Source: Nibricoccus aquaticus
GTDB taxonomy: Bacteria; Verrucomicrobiota; Verrucomicrobiia; Opitutales; Opitutaceae
Direction: 5' to 3'
NCBI RefSeq assembly: GCF_002310495.1
Contig: NZ_CP023344.1
Location: forward strand, 3,117,501 to 3,181,500
DNA: 64,000 nucleotides
Part shown: positions 53,477-62,754 of the stretch, one piece after another
Layout of the letters: each line of letters opens with the position of its first letter
How positions within the stretch are numbered: the first letter of the stretch is position 1
Translations under genes and position numbers: made by a program
Notes under the pieces: generated by a model
What the model saw: the letters and a program-made list of their open reading frames with translations, nothing else
What the model was told of the DNA's origin: nothing
Databases searched by the model: none

Positions 53477-53533
53477 GGTCGTATTGGCTGCAGTGTCATG
53501 TCCCCGTGTTCTGGCTATAGCACCCAACGATTC

Positions 53534-54925
53534 TCAGGATGCGATGACGGAGATTTGTGTGTCGAAATGCACGGGGCCATGGATGCCGAGATTGAACTGC
53601 GGGAGTATCGTGACGAAGGCGGCGTATGAGATGGAGTCAGCCACGGTTGAGCGTGAAAAATCGAGTGTTCCTTCGGGGAAAAAAGCGTCGTCAGAGAATA
53701 GGAAGAGTCCGGCGTAGAGCGAATAATCGCCCGATTTTAACGGCAACCGGAACGGCATGGTAACTACGACTGATCCGCCGGCGGGTATGTCCAGCCTGTG
53801 GCGATGGGTGCGGTCTGCACAGGAAAGCAGCTCTGTGCCCTGCAAGGTGACACATGATAAGCCGACACGAAATTGGCCGGAGTATCCTTTGGCGCTGTTG
53901 AGCACGTATACGGCGGTAATGTCTTCATCCCAGCGCATACATGCGGTGCGACTTCCCTTTTCTCCCAGGACAAAGAAGTTCGTGATTTGGACCTGAGCGG
54001 TACCTCGCCGCCTGATCCGGGCATTCTTTTCGAATTCAGTTCTGTCTTCGTTTATCCAGTTATTCGAGGAATGCTTGGGCAGACCCGGGGCGGCTGTGCT
54101 GGGCGCAAGATGTTCCTGATGGTCCATCCCCATGGCTCTGGCGCAGTCTCTGTTGTACGCTCCACAGACGTCTGCGGATATTCCTTGTCGCTGGCTGATG
54201 CTCCCGGCGAGCCACAGTGCTTTCTGACAAAAAGTCTGGATCGTGCCTGAGTCATGTGTGACAAGCAGGATAGTGCAGCCTCGTCCTTGGAGGTGGCGGA
54301 TTCGCGCAAAGCACTTTGCTTGGAAGGGCGCGTCACCTACAGAGAGCGCTTCGTCGATGATCAGCACTTCAGGTTCGACCGCTGTTTGCACTGCAAACGC
54401 CAGGCGGACCATCATGCCGCTGGAGTAGGTTTTGACGGGCTGTTCGATAAAGTCGCCGATGTCGGCGAAGGCGGCGATGGATTCGAATTTGGCGTCCACT
54501 TCGGTTCGCGAAAGGCCGAGCACGGCGGCGTTGAGGTAAACGTTTTCACGGCCGGTGAATTCAGGATTAAAGCCGCTGCCGAGTTCAAGGAGGGCGGCGA
54601 CGCGGCCGTTGACCTTCACGGTGCCGCTTGTGGGCTGAAGGGTGCCGGCGATGATCTGGAGGATCGTGCTTTTGCCGGAGCCGTTGCGGCCGATGATGCC
54701 GACGCTTTCGCCTTTTTTGACTTCGAAGGAGATGTCTTTGAGCGCCCAGAAGTCGCGGTAGTTTTTAGCGGCGCGATTTTCGAGGGACTGAGCCAGTGAC
54801 GAGCCTGCGGGAAACAGGCCGGCGGCTTTCTGAAAGATGGGGGAGGTGAGGCGGCCGGCGGGGGATTCCCAGATGCGGTAGGCTTTGCTGACACCCTGAA
54901 CGGAAATGGCGATCTCTTCACTCAT
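53534..54925 (-). CDS. wzt: O-antigen/polysaccharide ABC exporter ATPase with C-terminal glycan-binding domain
   Basis: 463 residues. The ATPase part has Walker A GRNGSGKST (79-87), the signature YSSGM (~168), and Walker B LIIDEALSVGD (188-198). Residues ~315-460 form a beta-rich Wzt C-terminal domain (VLNSAKGYSGQFRVGLSCV, then SGDYSLYAGLFLF), which in E. coli O8/O9a-type systems recognises the capped end of the finished glycan. Together with Wzm, just 3 bases upstream, it exports lipid-linked polysaccharide through the inner membrane. The C-terminal domain argues for a capped polymer. Confidence 0.95.
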   Translation of the reverse strand: MSEEIAISVQGVSKAYRIWESPAGRLTSPIFQKAAGLFPAGSSLAQSLENRAAKNYRDFWALKDISFEVKKGESVGIIGRNGSGKSTILQIIAGTLQPTSGTVKVNGRVAALLELGSGFNPEFTGRENVYLNAAVLGLSRTEVDAKFESIAAFADIGDFIEQPVKTYSSGMMVRLAFAVQTAVEPEVLIIDEALSVGDAPFQAKCFARIRHLQGRGCTILLVTHDSGTIQTFCQKALWLAGSISQRQGISADVCGAYNRDCARAMGMDHQEHLAPSTAAPGLPKHSSNNWINEDRTEFEKNARIRRRGTAQVQITNFFVLGEKGSRTACMRWDEDITAVYVLNSAKGYSGQFRVGLSCVTLQGTELLSCADRTHRHRLDIPAGGSVVVTMPFRLPLKSGDYSLYAGLFLFSDDAFFPEGTLDFSRSTVADSISYAAFVTILPQFNLGIHGPVHFDTQISVIAS

Positions 54926-54928
54926 GGG

Positions 54929-55753
54929 TTAGAGGACGTCGGCGAAGGCGGGCTTCATTTTTTTGAAGGCGGCGTGACCCAGCCAGCAGATGACGATGCT
55001 GACGATCCATAGGTAGGCGACGTGGTAGAGGTTGGGCGAGCGTTGCCAGAGCACGCCGTCGCGTGCGATTTCAATGGCGAGCAGGAGCGGGTTAAATTGC
55101 AGGATGGCCCAGACGAACGGGGGGGCTTTTTCGAGGATCCGGACTGCGGGATAGAAAACCGCGCTGGTGAACATGAGCACGGCGATGAGGAACTGAATGA
55201 TCTGGCTGACGTCGCGGAAGAAGACGCCGAGTGCCGAGCACAGCCAGGAGATGCCCAGGCCTGCGAAGAGTAGTGGGATGACGGCGACGGGCAGCCAGAG
55301 GACGCCGAAATCCAGTCCCTGCCCGAATAATGCGGCGCCCGCGAGTACGAGGCCGAGGGAAACCAGCAGGTGAAAAGTAGCGGCGCCGACAGCGGCGGCG
55401 GGAAGGATCTCCACCGGGAAGACGACCTTCTTGATGAAGTTGGGATTTGAAACGATCAGGGTGGGGGAAACAGCGAGGACTTCGGACGCGAAGTGAAAAA
55501 GGCTGAGCCCGAAAAATATGCCCAGGCCATAGTCGGTGCGGGTCTCATTGGGCAGAACGCCGAAGCTGCCACCGAAGATGAAGCCGAAGACGAAAACGTA
55601 AAGGCCCAGCATCATCAGCGGGCTGGCGAAGGACCAGATCAGGCCGAGGTGGCTGCCTTTGTGGCGCAGCTCTACGTTACGCTGTGTAAATTGCCAGAGC
55701 AGCTCCCGGTGTTGCCAGAGGTCGGCGAGAAATGGGGCCAGACGACGAAGCAT
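54929..55753 (-). CDS. wzm: O-antigen/polysaccharide ABC exporter permease
   Basis: 274 residues from the ATG at 55753 (MLRRLAPFLADLWQHRELL); an in-frame ATG at 55816 would add 21 unusual residues. It is an ABC-2 type permease with six hydrophobic segments. The N-terminal amphipathic stretch LLWQFTQRNVELRHKGSHLG and LIWSFASPLMMLGLYVFVF are typical of Wzm. It pairs with the Wzt ATPase immediately downstream. Neighbours gmd and an Rmd-like gene parallel the Pseudomonas A-band cluster. Confidence 0.94.
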   Translation of the reverse strand: MLRRLAPFLADLWQHRELLWQFTQRNVELRHKGSHLGLIWSFASPLMMLGLYVFVFGFIFGGSFGVLPNETRTDYGLGIFFGLSLFHFASEVLAVSPTLIVSNPNFIKKVVFPVEILPAAAVGAATFHLLVSLGLVLAGAALFGQGLDFGVLWLPVAVIPLLFAGLGISWLCSALGVFFRDVSQIIQFLIAVLMFTSAVFYPAVRILEKAPPFVWAILQFNPLLLAIEIARDGVLWQRSPNLYHVAYLWIVSIVICWLGHAAFKKMKPAFADVL

Positions 55754-56015
55754 GATTTGAGGGGTTGCTGGTACACGCTGAGTTGGGTGCCGCAAGGGAG
55801 ATTTTCGTGAGGGCAAAACGCAGGTTGGCGAAAGCCCGTTGCCCGGTTGCTTCGCGCGTACTGCAATGAATCGTTTGAGGACTGAACAGTGACTTTTTTC
55901 CAGCGGTGCGGAGCAGGCCAGCGGCCGGCGCTCCGAGCGCGGACGCAGAATGCCGACGGTGGACGTCCGGTGCTCCCGGCACCTGAGGCATCGACGCGAG
56001 GTCGAGCCCTACCGT
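55754..56015. promoter_or_regulatory. Intergenic region upstream of wzm
   Basis: 262 bases without a convincing gene. It probably holds the wzm-wzt promoter, though I cannot place clear -35/-10 boxes. It contains a small hairpin (GGTGC, 5 bases, GCACC) near 55970 and the string GAGGTCGAGCCCTACC, which may belong to a dispersed repeat. Confidence 0.35.
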
Positions 56016-56999
56016 TTAACTGAGCTTGGCCAGCTCGGATTGGACGAGGCGGGAGACCATTTCTTCGAAGGGGACCGTGTTTTCCCAGCCGAGGACGCGT
56101 TTGATTTTGCCGGGGTTGCCGCAGGGGGCGAGGGGCTCGACGGTGGTGACGAGATCGGAGCTGAACTTGACGTAGTCTTTCCAGTTCAGGCCGACGGATT
56201 GGAAGGCGAACTCGACCAGGTTTTGCACGGAGTGGAGTTTGCCGGTGGCGAGAATGTAGTCATCGACCGGCGAGCCTTGGAGGATCATCCACATGCCGCG
56301 GGCGTAGTCGGGAGCCCAGCCCCAGTCGCGCATACCGGTGAGGCTGCCGAGGGTGAGCTCGGTCTGGCGGCCTTTCTTGATGTTGGCGACGGCGCGAGCG
56401 ATTTTCATCGTCACGAAGTTCCCACTACGGCGGGGGGACTCGTGGTTGTAGAGGATGGCGGAGCAGGTCTCTAGTTTGTAGGCGATGCGGTAGATGCGCG
56501 CCATCTGCTGGGAGAACGCCTTGGCCGCGCCGTAGGGCGTGGTGGGGTTGACGGGGGTGTGCTCGTCTTGAGGCGAGTGGGGCGGGGAGCCGAAGACTTC
56601 GCTGCTGGAGGCGTAGAGGAAACGCGGGGGATTCGGAATGTCGCGGATGATCTCCAGCAAGCGGAGCGTGGCCATGCCGATGCTATCGACGGTGTTTTCC
56701 GGGAGCTCGAGGCTGATGCGGGGGCTGGACTGGCCCGCGAGATGGTAGAACTCGGTGGGCTTGGCCTTGCTGATGATGCGACGGAGGTGGGTGGCGTCTT
56801 CGAACGACCCGTTGTGTAGGAAGAGCTGTTTGTTGTAGATCTTCGGGTCGTTGAAGAGGTGCTTGATGTTGCTGCCGCCAAGCGTGTCGGGGCGATGAAC
56901 GAGGCCGTGGACCTCGTAGCCTTTTTCAAGCAGCAGTTCGCAGAGGTAGGAGCCGTCCTGTCCGGTGATGCCGGTGACGAATGCGCTTTTTTGGCTCAT
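56016..56999 (-). CDS. GDP-mannose dehydratase-family SDR, possibly GDP-6-deoxy-4-keto-mannose reductase (Rmd-like)
   Basis: 327 residues. It has the NADP-binding [19 protein letters not shown] and the catalytic YASSSEVFG and PYGAAKAFSQQ (Tyr-x3-Lys), with ILYNHESPRR (Gmd-like). The glutamate after SSS is typical of dehydratases; Rmd proteins differ in this region but are otherwise similar. It is shorter than gmd and lies 4 bases downstream of it. In the A-band rhamnan route, Gmd makes GDP-4-keto-6-deoxymannose and Rmd reduces it to GDP-D-rhamnose. Either a second dehydratase or this reductase role would fit. Confidence 0.82.
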   Translation of the reverse strand: MSQKSAFVTGITGQDGSYLCELLLEKGYEVHGLVHRPDTLGGSNIKHLFNDPKIYNKQLFLHNGSFEDATHLRRIISKAKPTEFYHLAGQSSPRISLELPENTVDSIGMATLRLLEIIRDIPNPPRFLYASSSEVFGSPPHSPQDEHTPVNPTTPYGAAKAFSQQMARIYRIAYKLETCSAILYNHESPRRSGNFVTMKIARAVANIKKGRQTELTLGSLTGMRDWGWAPDYARGMWMILQGSPVDDYILATGKLHSVQNLVEFAFQSVGLNWKDYVKFSSDLVTTVEPLAPCGNPGKIKRVLGWENTVPFEEMVSRLVQSELAKLS

Positions 57000-57003
57000 G
57001 GGT

Positions 57004-58092
<1,089 letters not shown>

Positions 58093-58150
58093 TCAGGAAG
58101 GGGGGTGTTTACACGCGTTCTCAGCGAGATGGTCAACAGGGGAGATCACA

Positions 58151-58186
58151 GGACCGGATACGCCGTCGGCCTCGCAGATCCGGTCC
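58151..58186. repeat. Inverted repeat in the gmd / efflux-pump gap
   Basis: Perfect nine-base arms GGACCGGAT (58151-58159) and ATCCGGTCC (58178-58186) around an 18-base loop. It is not followed by a T run on either strand, so an intrinsic terminator is not clear. It may be a hairpin at the end of the pump mRNA or an operator. The rest of 58042-58245 shows nothing recognisable. Confidence 0.55.
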
Positions 58187-58245
58187 CGAGGAGGGAATGC
58201 GGTCTGTGAGGGGGGAACCGCAGGGCACGGCCGGTGAAAAGCCGG

Positions 58246-61200
58246 TCAGATCGAGCGGGCGGCGCTGGTGGCGGGGAGCGTGACGGAGTGGGACTCGGGA
58301 GACGCGGGCGCGTTGTGGGAGGCCTGGGCGGGTGCTTTGGTTTTCTCGTGTCCGCTGATGAGGAGATAAAACGCGGGGATGACGTAGAGGGTGAGGGCGG
58401 TGCCGACGAGGAGGCCGCCGATGACGCCGAGGCCCATCGAAACGCGGCTTTCCGCGCCGGCTCCGAGCGCGAGCGCGATCGGTAGGACGCCGAGGATCGT
58501 ACAGAGCGAAGTCATCAAGATCGGACGGAAGCGCGAGGAGGCGGCTTCGGTCATGGCGGTTTTGGCGTCGACGCCGGCGTGGCGGCGCTGGGTGGCGAAT
58601 TCGACGAGGAGAATGCCGTTCTTGGTGACGAGGCCGATCAGCATGATGAGGCCGATCTGGGAGAAGATGTTGAGCGTCTCCTTGAAGAGCCAGAGCGTGA
58701 CAAAGGCACCGGCGAGGGCGAGGGGCACGGTGAGCATGATCGTGAACGGATCGCGGAAACTTTCGAACTGCGCGGCGAGGACGAGATAAACGAGGATCAG
58801 GGCGAGCGCGAAGACGAAGCCGAGGCTGGAGGAGCTTTCGATGAAGTCTTTGGAAGCGCCGGTGAACTCGGTGGTGAAGCGGTCGTCGAGCGTGGCTTTG
58901 GCGGCGGCGAGGAGGGCGTCGTTGCCCTGGCCGAGGGTGTATCCGTTGTTCAAGTTTCCCGAGATGGTGGCGGCGACGAAGCGGTTGTAGCGGTAGAGCT
59001 GGGGGGCGCTGCTGGTCTCGGTGAGGGTGATGAGGTTATCTAGCGGGATGGTTTCGCCGCTGGCGGCTTTGACGTTGATGGCGCCGAGGTCGCTGGTCTT
59101 GGCGCGGTCTTCGCGGAGGAGCTGGCCGAGGACTTCGTATTGTTTGCCGTTGAAGATGAAGTAGCCGAAGCGCTGGCCGCTGAGCGCGGCTTGCAGGGTG
59201 GAGGCGATGTCGGCCGCGGAGACGCCGAGGCTCTGGGCTTTGTCGCGGTCGATGGAGATGCGGACTTCGGGCTGGTTGAACTTCAGATCGGAATCGACGA
59301 AGGAGAAGGCAGGGCTCTTGGAGGCTTCTTGGAGGAATTTATCGAGCGCGCCTTCGAGATCGCTGAGTTCAGCGGCTTGAATGACGAGCTGGGCGGAGAG
59401 GCCGGCGCCGCGGCGTTCGCCGATGGAGGGTTCCTGCGAGACGGAGGTGCGCGCGCCGGTGAGCGGGCGGACGGCGGCCTGGAGTTTGGCGGCGAGTTCC
59501 TGCTGGGTAAATTTGCGGTCGCCTCGGTCTTTGAGGAAAACACGGACGAAGCCGGCGTTGGCGGAGCCGATGCCGCCGGGACCGCCGACGGGGGCCTGGG
59601 TCATGGTGACGACGTATTCATCGCCCAGCTGCTCGCGGACAATCTGGGTGAGGTCGTCGAGGTAGTTGACGGTGTAATCGTAGGAAGCGCCTTCGGGGGC
59701 GGTGGTGCGGACCCAGATGCGGCCGCGATCTTCGAGCGGGGTGAGTTCGCGGGGGAGGGCGCGGTTGCAGGCGACGATAATGGCGATGGAGCCTGCGAGG
59801 ACGACGAAGGCGAACCAGGGAAAGCGGAGGAAGCTGGCGAGGGAGTTTTCGTAGGCGCGGGTGAGTCCGGCGAAGAACGGCTCGGTGCGGTTGTAGAGCC
59901 AGTTTTGCTGTCCATGCGGTTTGAGCAGGCGGACGGACATCATCGGCGTGAGCGTGAGCGCGACGAAGGCGGAGATGATCACGGCGCCGGCGATGACGAC
60001 GCCGAATTCGCGGAAGAGTTTGCCGGTGAGTCCGCCGAGGAAGATCACGGGCATGAAGACGGCGGCGAGCGCGATCGTCGTGGAGATGACGGCGACGAAA
60101 ATTTCCTGGGTGCCCTTGATGCCGGCTTCGAAGGGCTCCATGCCCTGCTCGATTTTGGCGTAGATGTTTTCGAGGACGACGATGGCGTCGTCCACGACGA
60201 GGCCGATGGCGAGGACGAGGCCGAGCAACGTGAGGACGTTGATGGAGAAGCCCGCGAGATCCATGATCAGGAACGTGCCGACGATGGACACGGGGATCGC
60301 GAGCATGGGGATGAGCGTGCTGCGCCAGTCGCGGAGGAAAATGAAGATGACGAGGACGACGAGGCCGAAGGCGATGAGGAGCGTTTCCTGCACCTCGTGG
60401 ATGGCGGTGCGGACGTAGGTGGTATTATCGTAGCCGATGGCGAAATCGATGTCGGCGGGTTTTTCTTTTTCGATCTGAGCGAGGCGGGTGCGGAGCTGGT
60501 CGGAAATTTCAAGCTGGTTGGCGCCGGGCTGGGGACGAACGTACACGCCGATCATGGGTGTGCTGCCGACCTTGAGGATGGAGCGGAGATTTTGCGGTCC
60601 CAGTTCAGCGTAACCGATGTCGCTGAAGCGGACGATCTGGTCGCCGTCGCGTTTGAGGATGACGCGGCCGAATTCCTCGGGCGTGGCGAGGCGGCTGAGG
60701 GTGCGGACGGTGAGTTCGACGTTAGCGCCCTCGATGCGGCCGGAGGGGAGCTCGATGTTTTCGCGCTGGAGGGCGGAGCGGACATCAAGCGGCGTGAGTC
60801 CGTAAGCGGCGAGACGCGACGGGTCCATCCAGAGGCGCATCGCGTAGCGTTTTTCGCCGACGAGATCGATGTTGCTGACGCCGGGGACAGTCTGGAGACG
60901 TTCGCGGAGGTTGTCGGCGTAGGCGGAGAGTTCGAGGAGGCTGCGGGAAGGACTGCTGACGACGACGCCGAAGAAGGGGTTCGAGTCGGCGTCGGACTTG
61001 TTGACGATCGGGGGATTCGCGTCGGCGGGGAGATTGCGGGAGGCGCGGCCAAGCTGGTCGCGGACGTCGTTGGCGGCGGCTTCGAGGTTGATGTCGATGC
61101 CGAACTCGACGCGGACCTGGCTGGAACCCTCGCGGCTGATCGACGTGAGATTACTGATACCGGCTACGGCGTTGACGGCGGCCTCGATGGGCTCGGTGAT

Positions 61201-61386
61201 CTGCGACTCGATGACCTCGGCGCTGGCGCCGGGATAAGTCGTGATGATGGTGACGACTGGTGGATCAACGGCGGGATATTCGCGGACGCCGAGCCGGGTG
61301 GCGCTGAGCGCGCCGAGCAGGACGATGGTGAAGGAGAGGACGCCGGCGAGGACGGGGCGCCGGATGCTGAGGGAGGCGAGCGACAT
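58246..61386 (-). CDS. RND family (HAE1/AcrB-like) efflux permease
   Basis: 1046 residues, normal for the family. The N-terminal MSLASLSIRRPVLAGVLSF and EYPAVDPPVVTIITTYPGAS are the HAE1 opening. TM4 carries the proton-relay Asp pair in LAIGLVVDDAIVVLENIY, and GIGSANAGFVRVFLKDR and the porter domains follow. It exports drugs or other small molecules across the envelope by proton motive force, with the adaptor at 61405 and an outer-membrane TolC-like channel that is not in the window. A very long open frame on the opposite strand is an artefact of composition. Confidence 0.96.
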   Translation of the reverse strand: MSLASLSIRRPVLAGVLSFTIVLLGALSATRLGVREYPAVDPPVVTIITTYPGASAEVIESQITEPIEAAVNAVAGISNLTSISREGSSQVRVEFGIDINLEAAANDVRDQLGRASRNLPADANPPIVNKSDADSNPFFGVVVSSPSRSLLELSAYADNLRERLQTVPGVSNIDLVGEKRYAMRLWMDPSRLAAYGLTPLDVRSALQRENIELPSGRIEGANVELTVRTLSRLATPEEFGRVILKRDGDQIVRFSDIGYAELGPQNLRSILKVGSTPMIGVYVRPQPGANQLEISDQLRTRLAQIEKEKPADIDFAIGYDNTTYVRTAIHEVQETLLIAFGLVVLVIFIFLRDWRSTLIPMLAIPVSIVGTFLIMDLAGFSINVLTLLGLVLAIGLVVDDAIVVLENIYAKIEQGMEPFEAGIKGTQEIFVAVISTTIALAAVFMPVIFLGGLTGKLFREFGVVIAGAVIISAFVALTLTPMMSVRLLKPHGQQNWLYNRTEPFFAGLTRAYENSLASFLRFPWFAFVVLAGSIAIIVACNRALPRELTPLEDRGRIWVRTTAPEGASYDYTVNYLDDLTQIVREQLGDEYVVTMTQAPVGGPGGIGSANAGFVRVFLKDRGDRKFTQQELAAKLQAAVRPLTGARTSVSQEPSIGERRGAGLSAQLVIQAAELSDLEGALDKFLQEASKSPAFSFVDSDLKFNQPEVRISIDRDKAQSLGVSAADIASTLQAALSGQRFGYFIFNGKQYEVLGQLLREDRAKTSDLGAINVKAASGETIPLDNLITLTETSSAPQLYRYNRFVAATISGNLNNGYTLGQGNDALLAAAKATLDDRFTTEFTGASKDFIESSSSLGFVFALALILVYLVLAAQFESFRDPFTIMLTVPLALAGAFVTLWLFKETLNIFSQIGLIMLIGLVTKNGILLVEFATQRRHAGVDAKTAMTEAASSRFRPILMTSLCTILGVLPIALALGAGAESRVSMGLGVIGGLLVGTALTLYVIPAFYLLISGHEKTKAPAQASHNAPASPESHSVTLPATSAARSI

Positions 61387-61404
61387 GGGTGTGAGCGCGG
61401 GCGG

Positions 61405-62577
61405 TTACTCAGTGAGTTTCACGCGGATGACGGCGCCGTCGCGGAGTTGCTGAACGCCGGAAGTGAGGACGACATCGCCCTCTTTCAATCCCTCGACGAT
61501 CTGTACTTGAGTGTTGGTGCGGGCGCCGGTGACGACTTTGACGCGGCGGGCCTTGCCCTCCCGTTCGACGAAGACGTGGCGTTCTTCCAAGCCGGCGAGT
61601 ATCGAGATGGCGGGCACGAGCAACGAAGCCTCGGACTGCTGGACGGTGTACTGGACGCGGGCGAAGGTGCCGGGGAGGAGGGAGCCGTCGAGATTGCGGC
61701 AGATGGCACGCAGGAGAACGGAGCGGGTGGAGACATCGATGCGTGGCTCCACGGCGTAAACTTCGCCGGTGTACGTTTGTTTGCTGCCCGCGACGGTGAA
61801 GCGGATGGGGTCGCCGGGTTTGACGCGTGGAGCGTAGCGTTCGGGGACGGAGAAATCGACTTTGAGGTGGGTGATGCCCTGGAGCGTGGCGATACGGGCG
61901 GCGGGATTTACGTAGGCGCCGACGGAGACGAAGCGGATGCCGGCGACGCCGTCGAACGGGGCGCGGATCTCGGTCTTCTTAATGTCGGCGCGGATGAAGT
62001 CGGCCTCGGCATCGAGGACGGAGAGTTCGCCGCGAGCCTCGTCGTAATCCTGTTTGCTGACGCCGCCCTCCTCGACGAGACGGGCAAGACGCTGTTCGCG
62101 GAAGCCGGCGAGTTCGCGGCGGGACTGGGCGCGGCGGAGGTTGGCCTGGAGGGAGGAGTCGTCGATTTTGACGAGGACGTCGCCGGCTTTCACGCGCTGG
62201 CCCTCGGTGAAATTGATGGCGGCGATTTTTCCATTCACCTCGGTCTGGATCTCGACGGATTCCTCGGCGCGGAGGGTGCCGTTGGCGCTGATGGACTCGG
62301 TGAAAGGGATGGCGTGTAGTTTAATGCCGGTGACGGGTATGCCGGCGCCGGCGTTGCGAGCAGGCGTGGCGGCGGGTTTGGCGGCGGGTTTGAATTTTTT
62401 CCAGGCGAAGACGCTGAGCGCGCCGAGGGCCAGGAGGGTGATGAGGATGGCGATGAGTTTGCCGCGGCCTTTTTTCGACGAAGGAGGCGAAGACGGAGGA
62501 GCGTGGCGCGGCGGCGAGGGCGGTGCGGCGTGCGGGCGGGCGGCGACGGGTTCGCTGACGGAGAGTATGGTTTTCAA
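61405..62577 (-). CDS. RND efflux membrane-fusion (adaptor) protein
   Basis: 390 residues. The best start is TTG at 62577, as no ATG precedes the membrane anchor. It has a Pro-rich cytoplasmic N-terminus, one helix (KLIAILITLLALGALSVFAW), the lipoyl-like halves GTLRAEESVEIQTEVNGKI and GDVLVKIDDSSLQANL, a coiled hairpin (RRAQSRRELAGFREQRL), and beta-barrel VEGLKEGDVVLTSGVQQLRDG. It links the permease to an outer-membrane channel. It lies 18 bases upstream of the permease gene. Confidence 0.93.
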   Translation of the reverse strand: MKTILSVSEPVAARPHAAPPSPPRHAPPSSPPSSKKGRGKLIAILITLLALGALSVFAWKKFKPAAKPAATPARNAGAGIPVTGIKLHAIPFTESISANGTLRAEESVEIQTEVNGKIAAINFTEGQRVKAGDVLVKIDDSSLQANLRRAQSRRELAGFREQRLARLVEEGGVSKQDYDEARGELSVLDAEADFIRADIKKTEIRAPFDGVAGIRFVSVGAYVNPAARIATLQGITHLKVDFSVPERYAPRVKPGDPIRFTVAGSKQTYTGEVYAVEPRIDVSTRSVLLRAICRNLDGSLLPGTFARVQYTVQQSEASLLVPAISILAGLEERHVFVEREGKARRVKVVTGARTNTQVQIVEGLKEGDVVLTSGVQQLRDGAVIRVKLTE

Positions 62578-62754
62578 GCGAGGCGGAGGGCTGACGTGAG
62601 CGCGCGGATGCGGTGTGTGAACCGCGGAGTGCGGCGCGATCCGGCATCAGCAGAGGATATGCCGCTACTGGGGAAACGAGGTGGAGGACGGACGGGTTAA
62701 GCAGGATTCAACGCGCTGAGCGGGCGGTTGAGTTTTCGGCAAGCGAGGGGCGGG

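Noticed and set aside
58246-58275. Short CCGG-based hairpin after the RND gene
   Set aside because: The stem is only four bases and lacks a T run.
59140-62319. Plus-strand open frame of 1059 codons
   Set aside because: It lies opposite the RND permease and adaptor, which are unmistakable. Its acidic low-complexity protein is a mirror of GC-rich codons.
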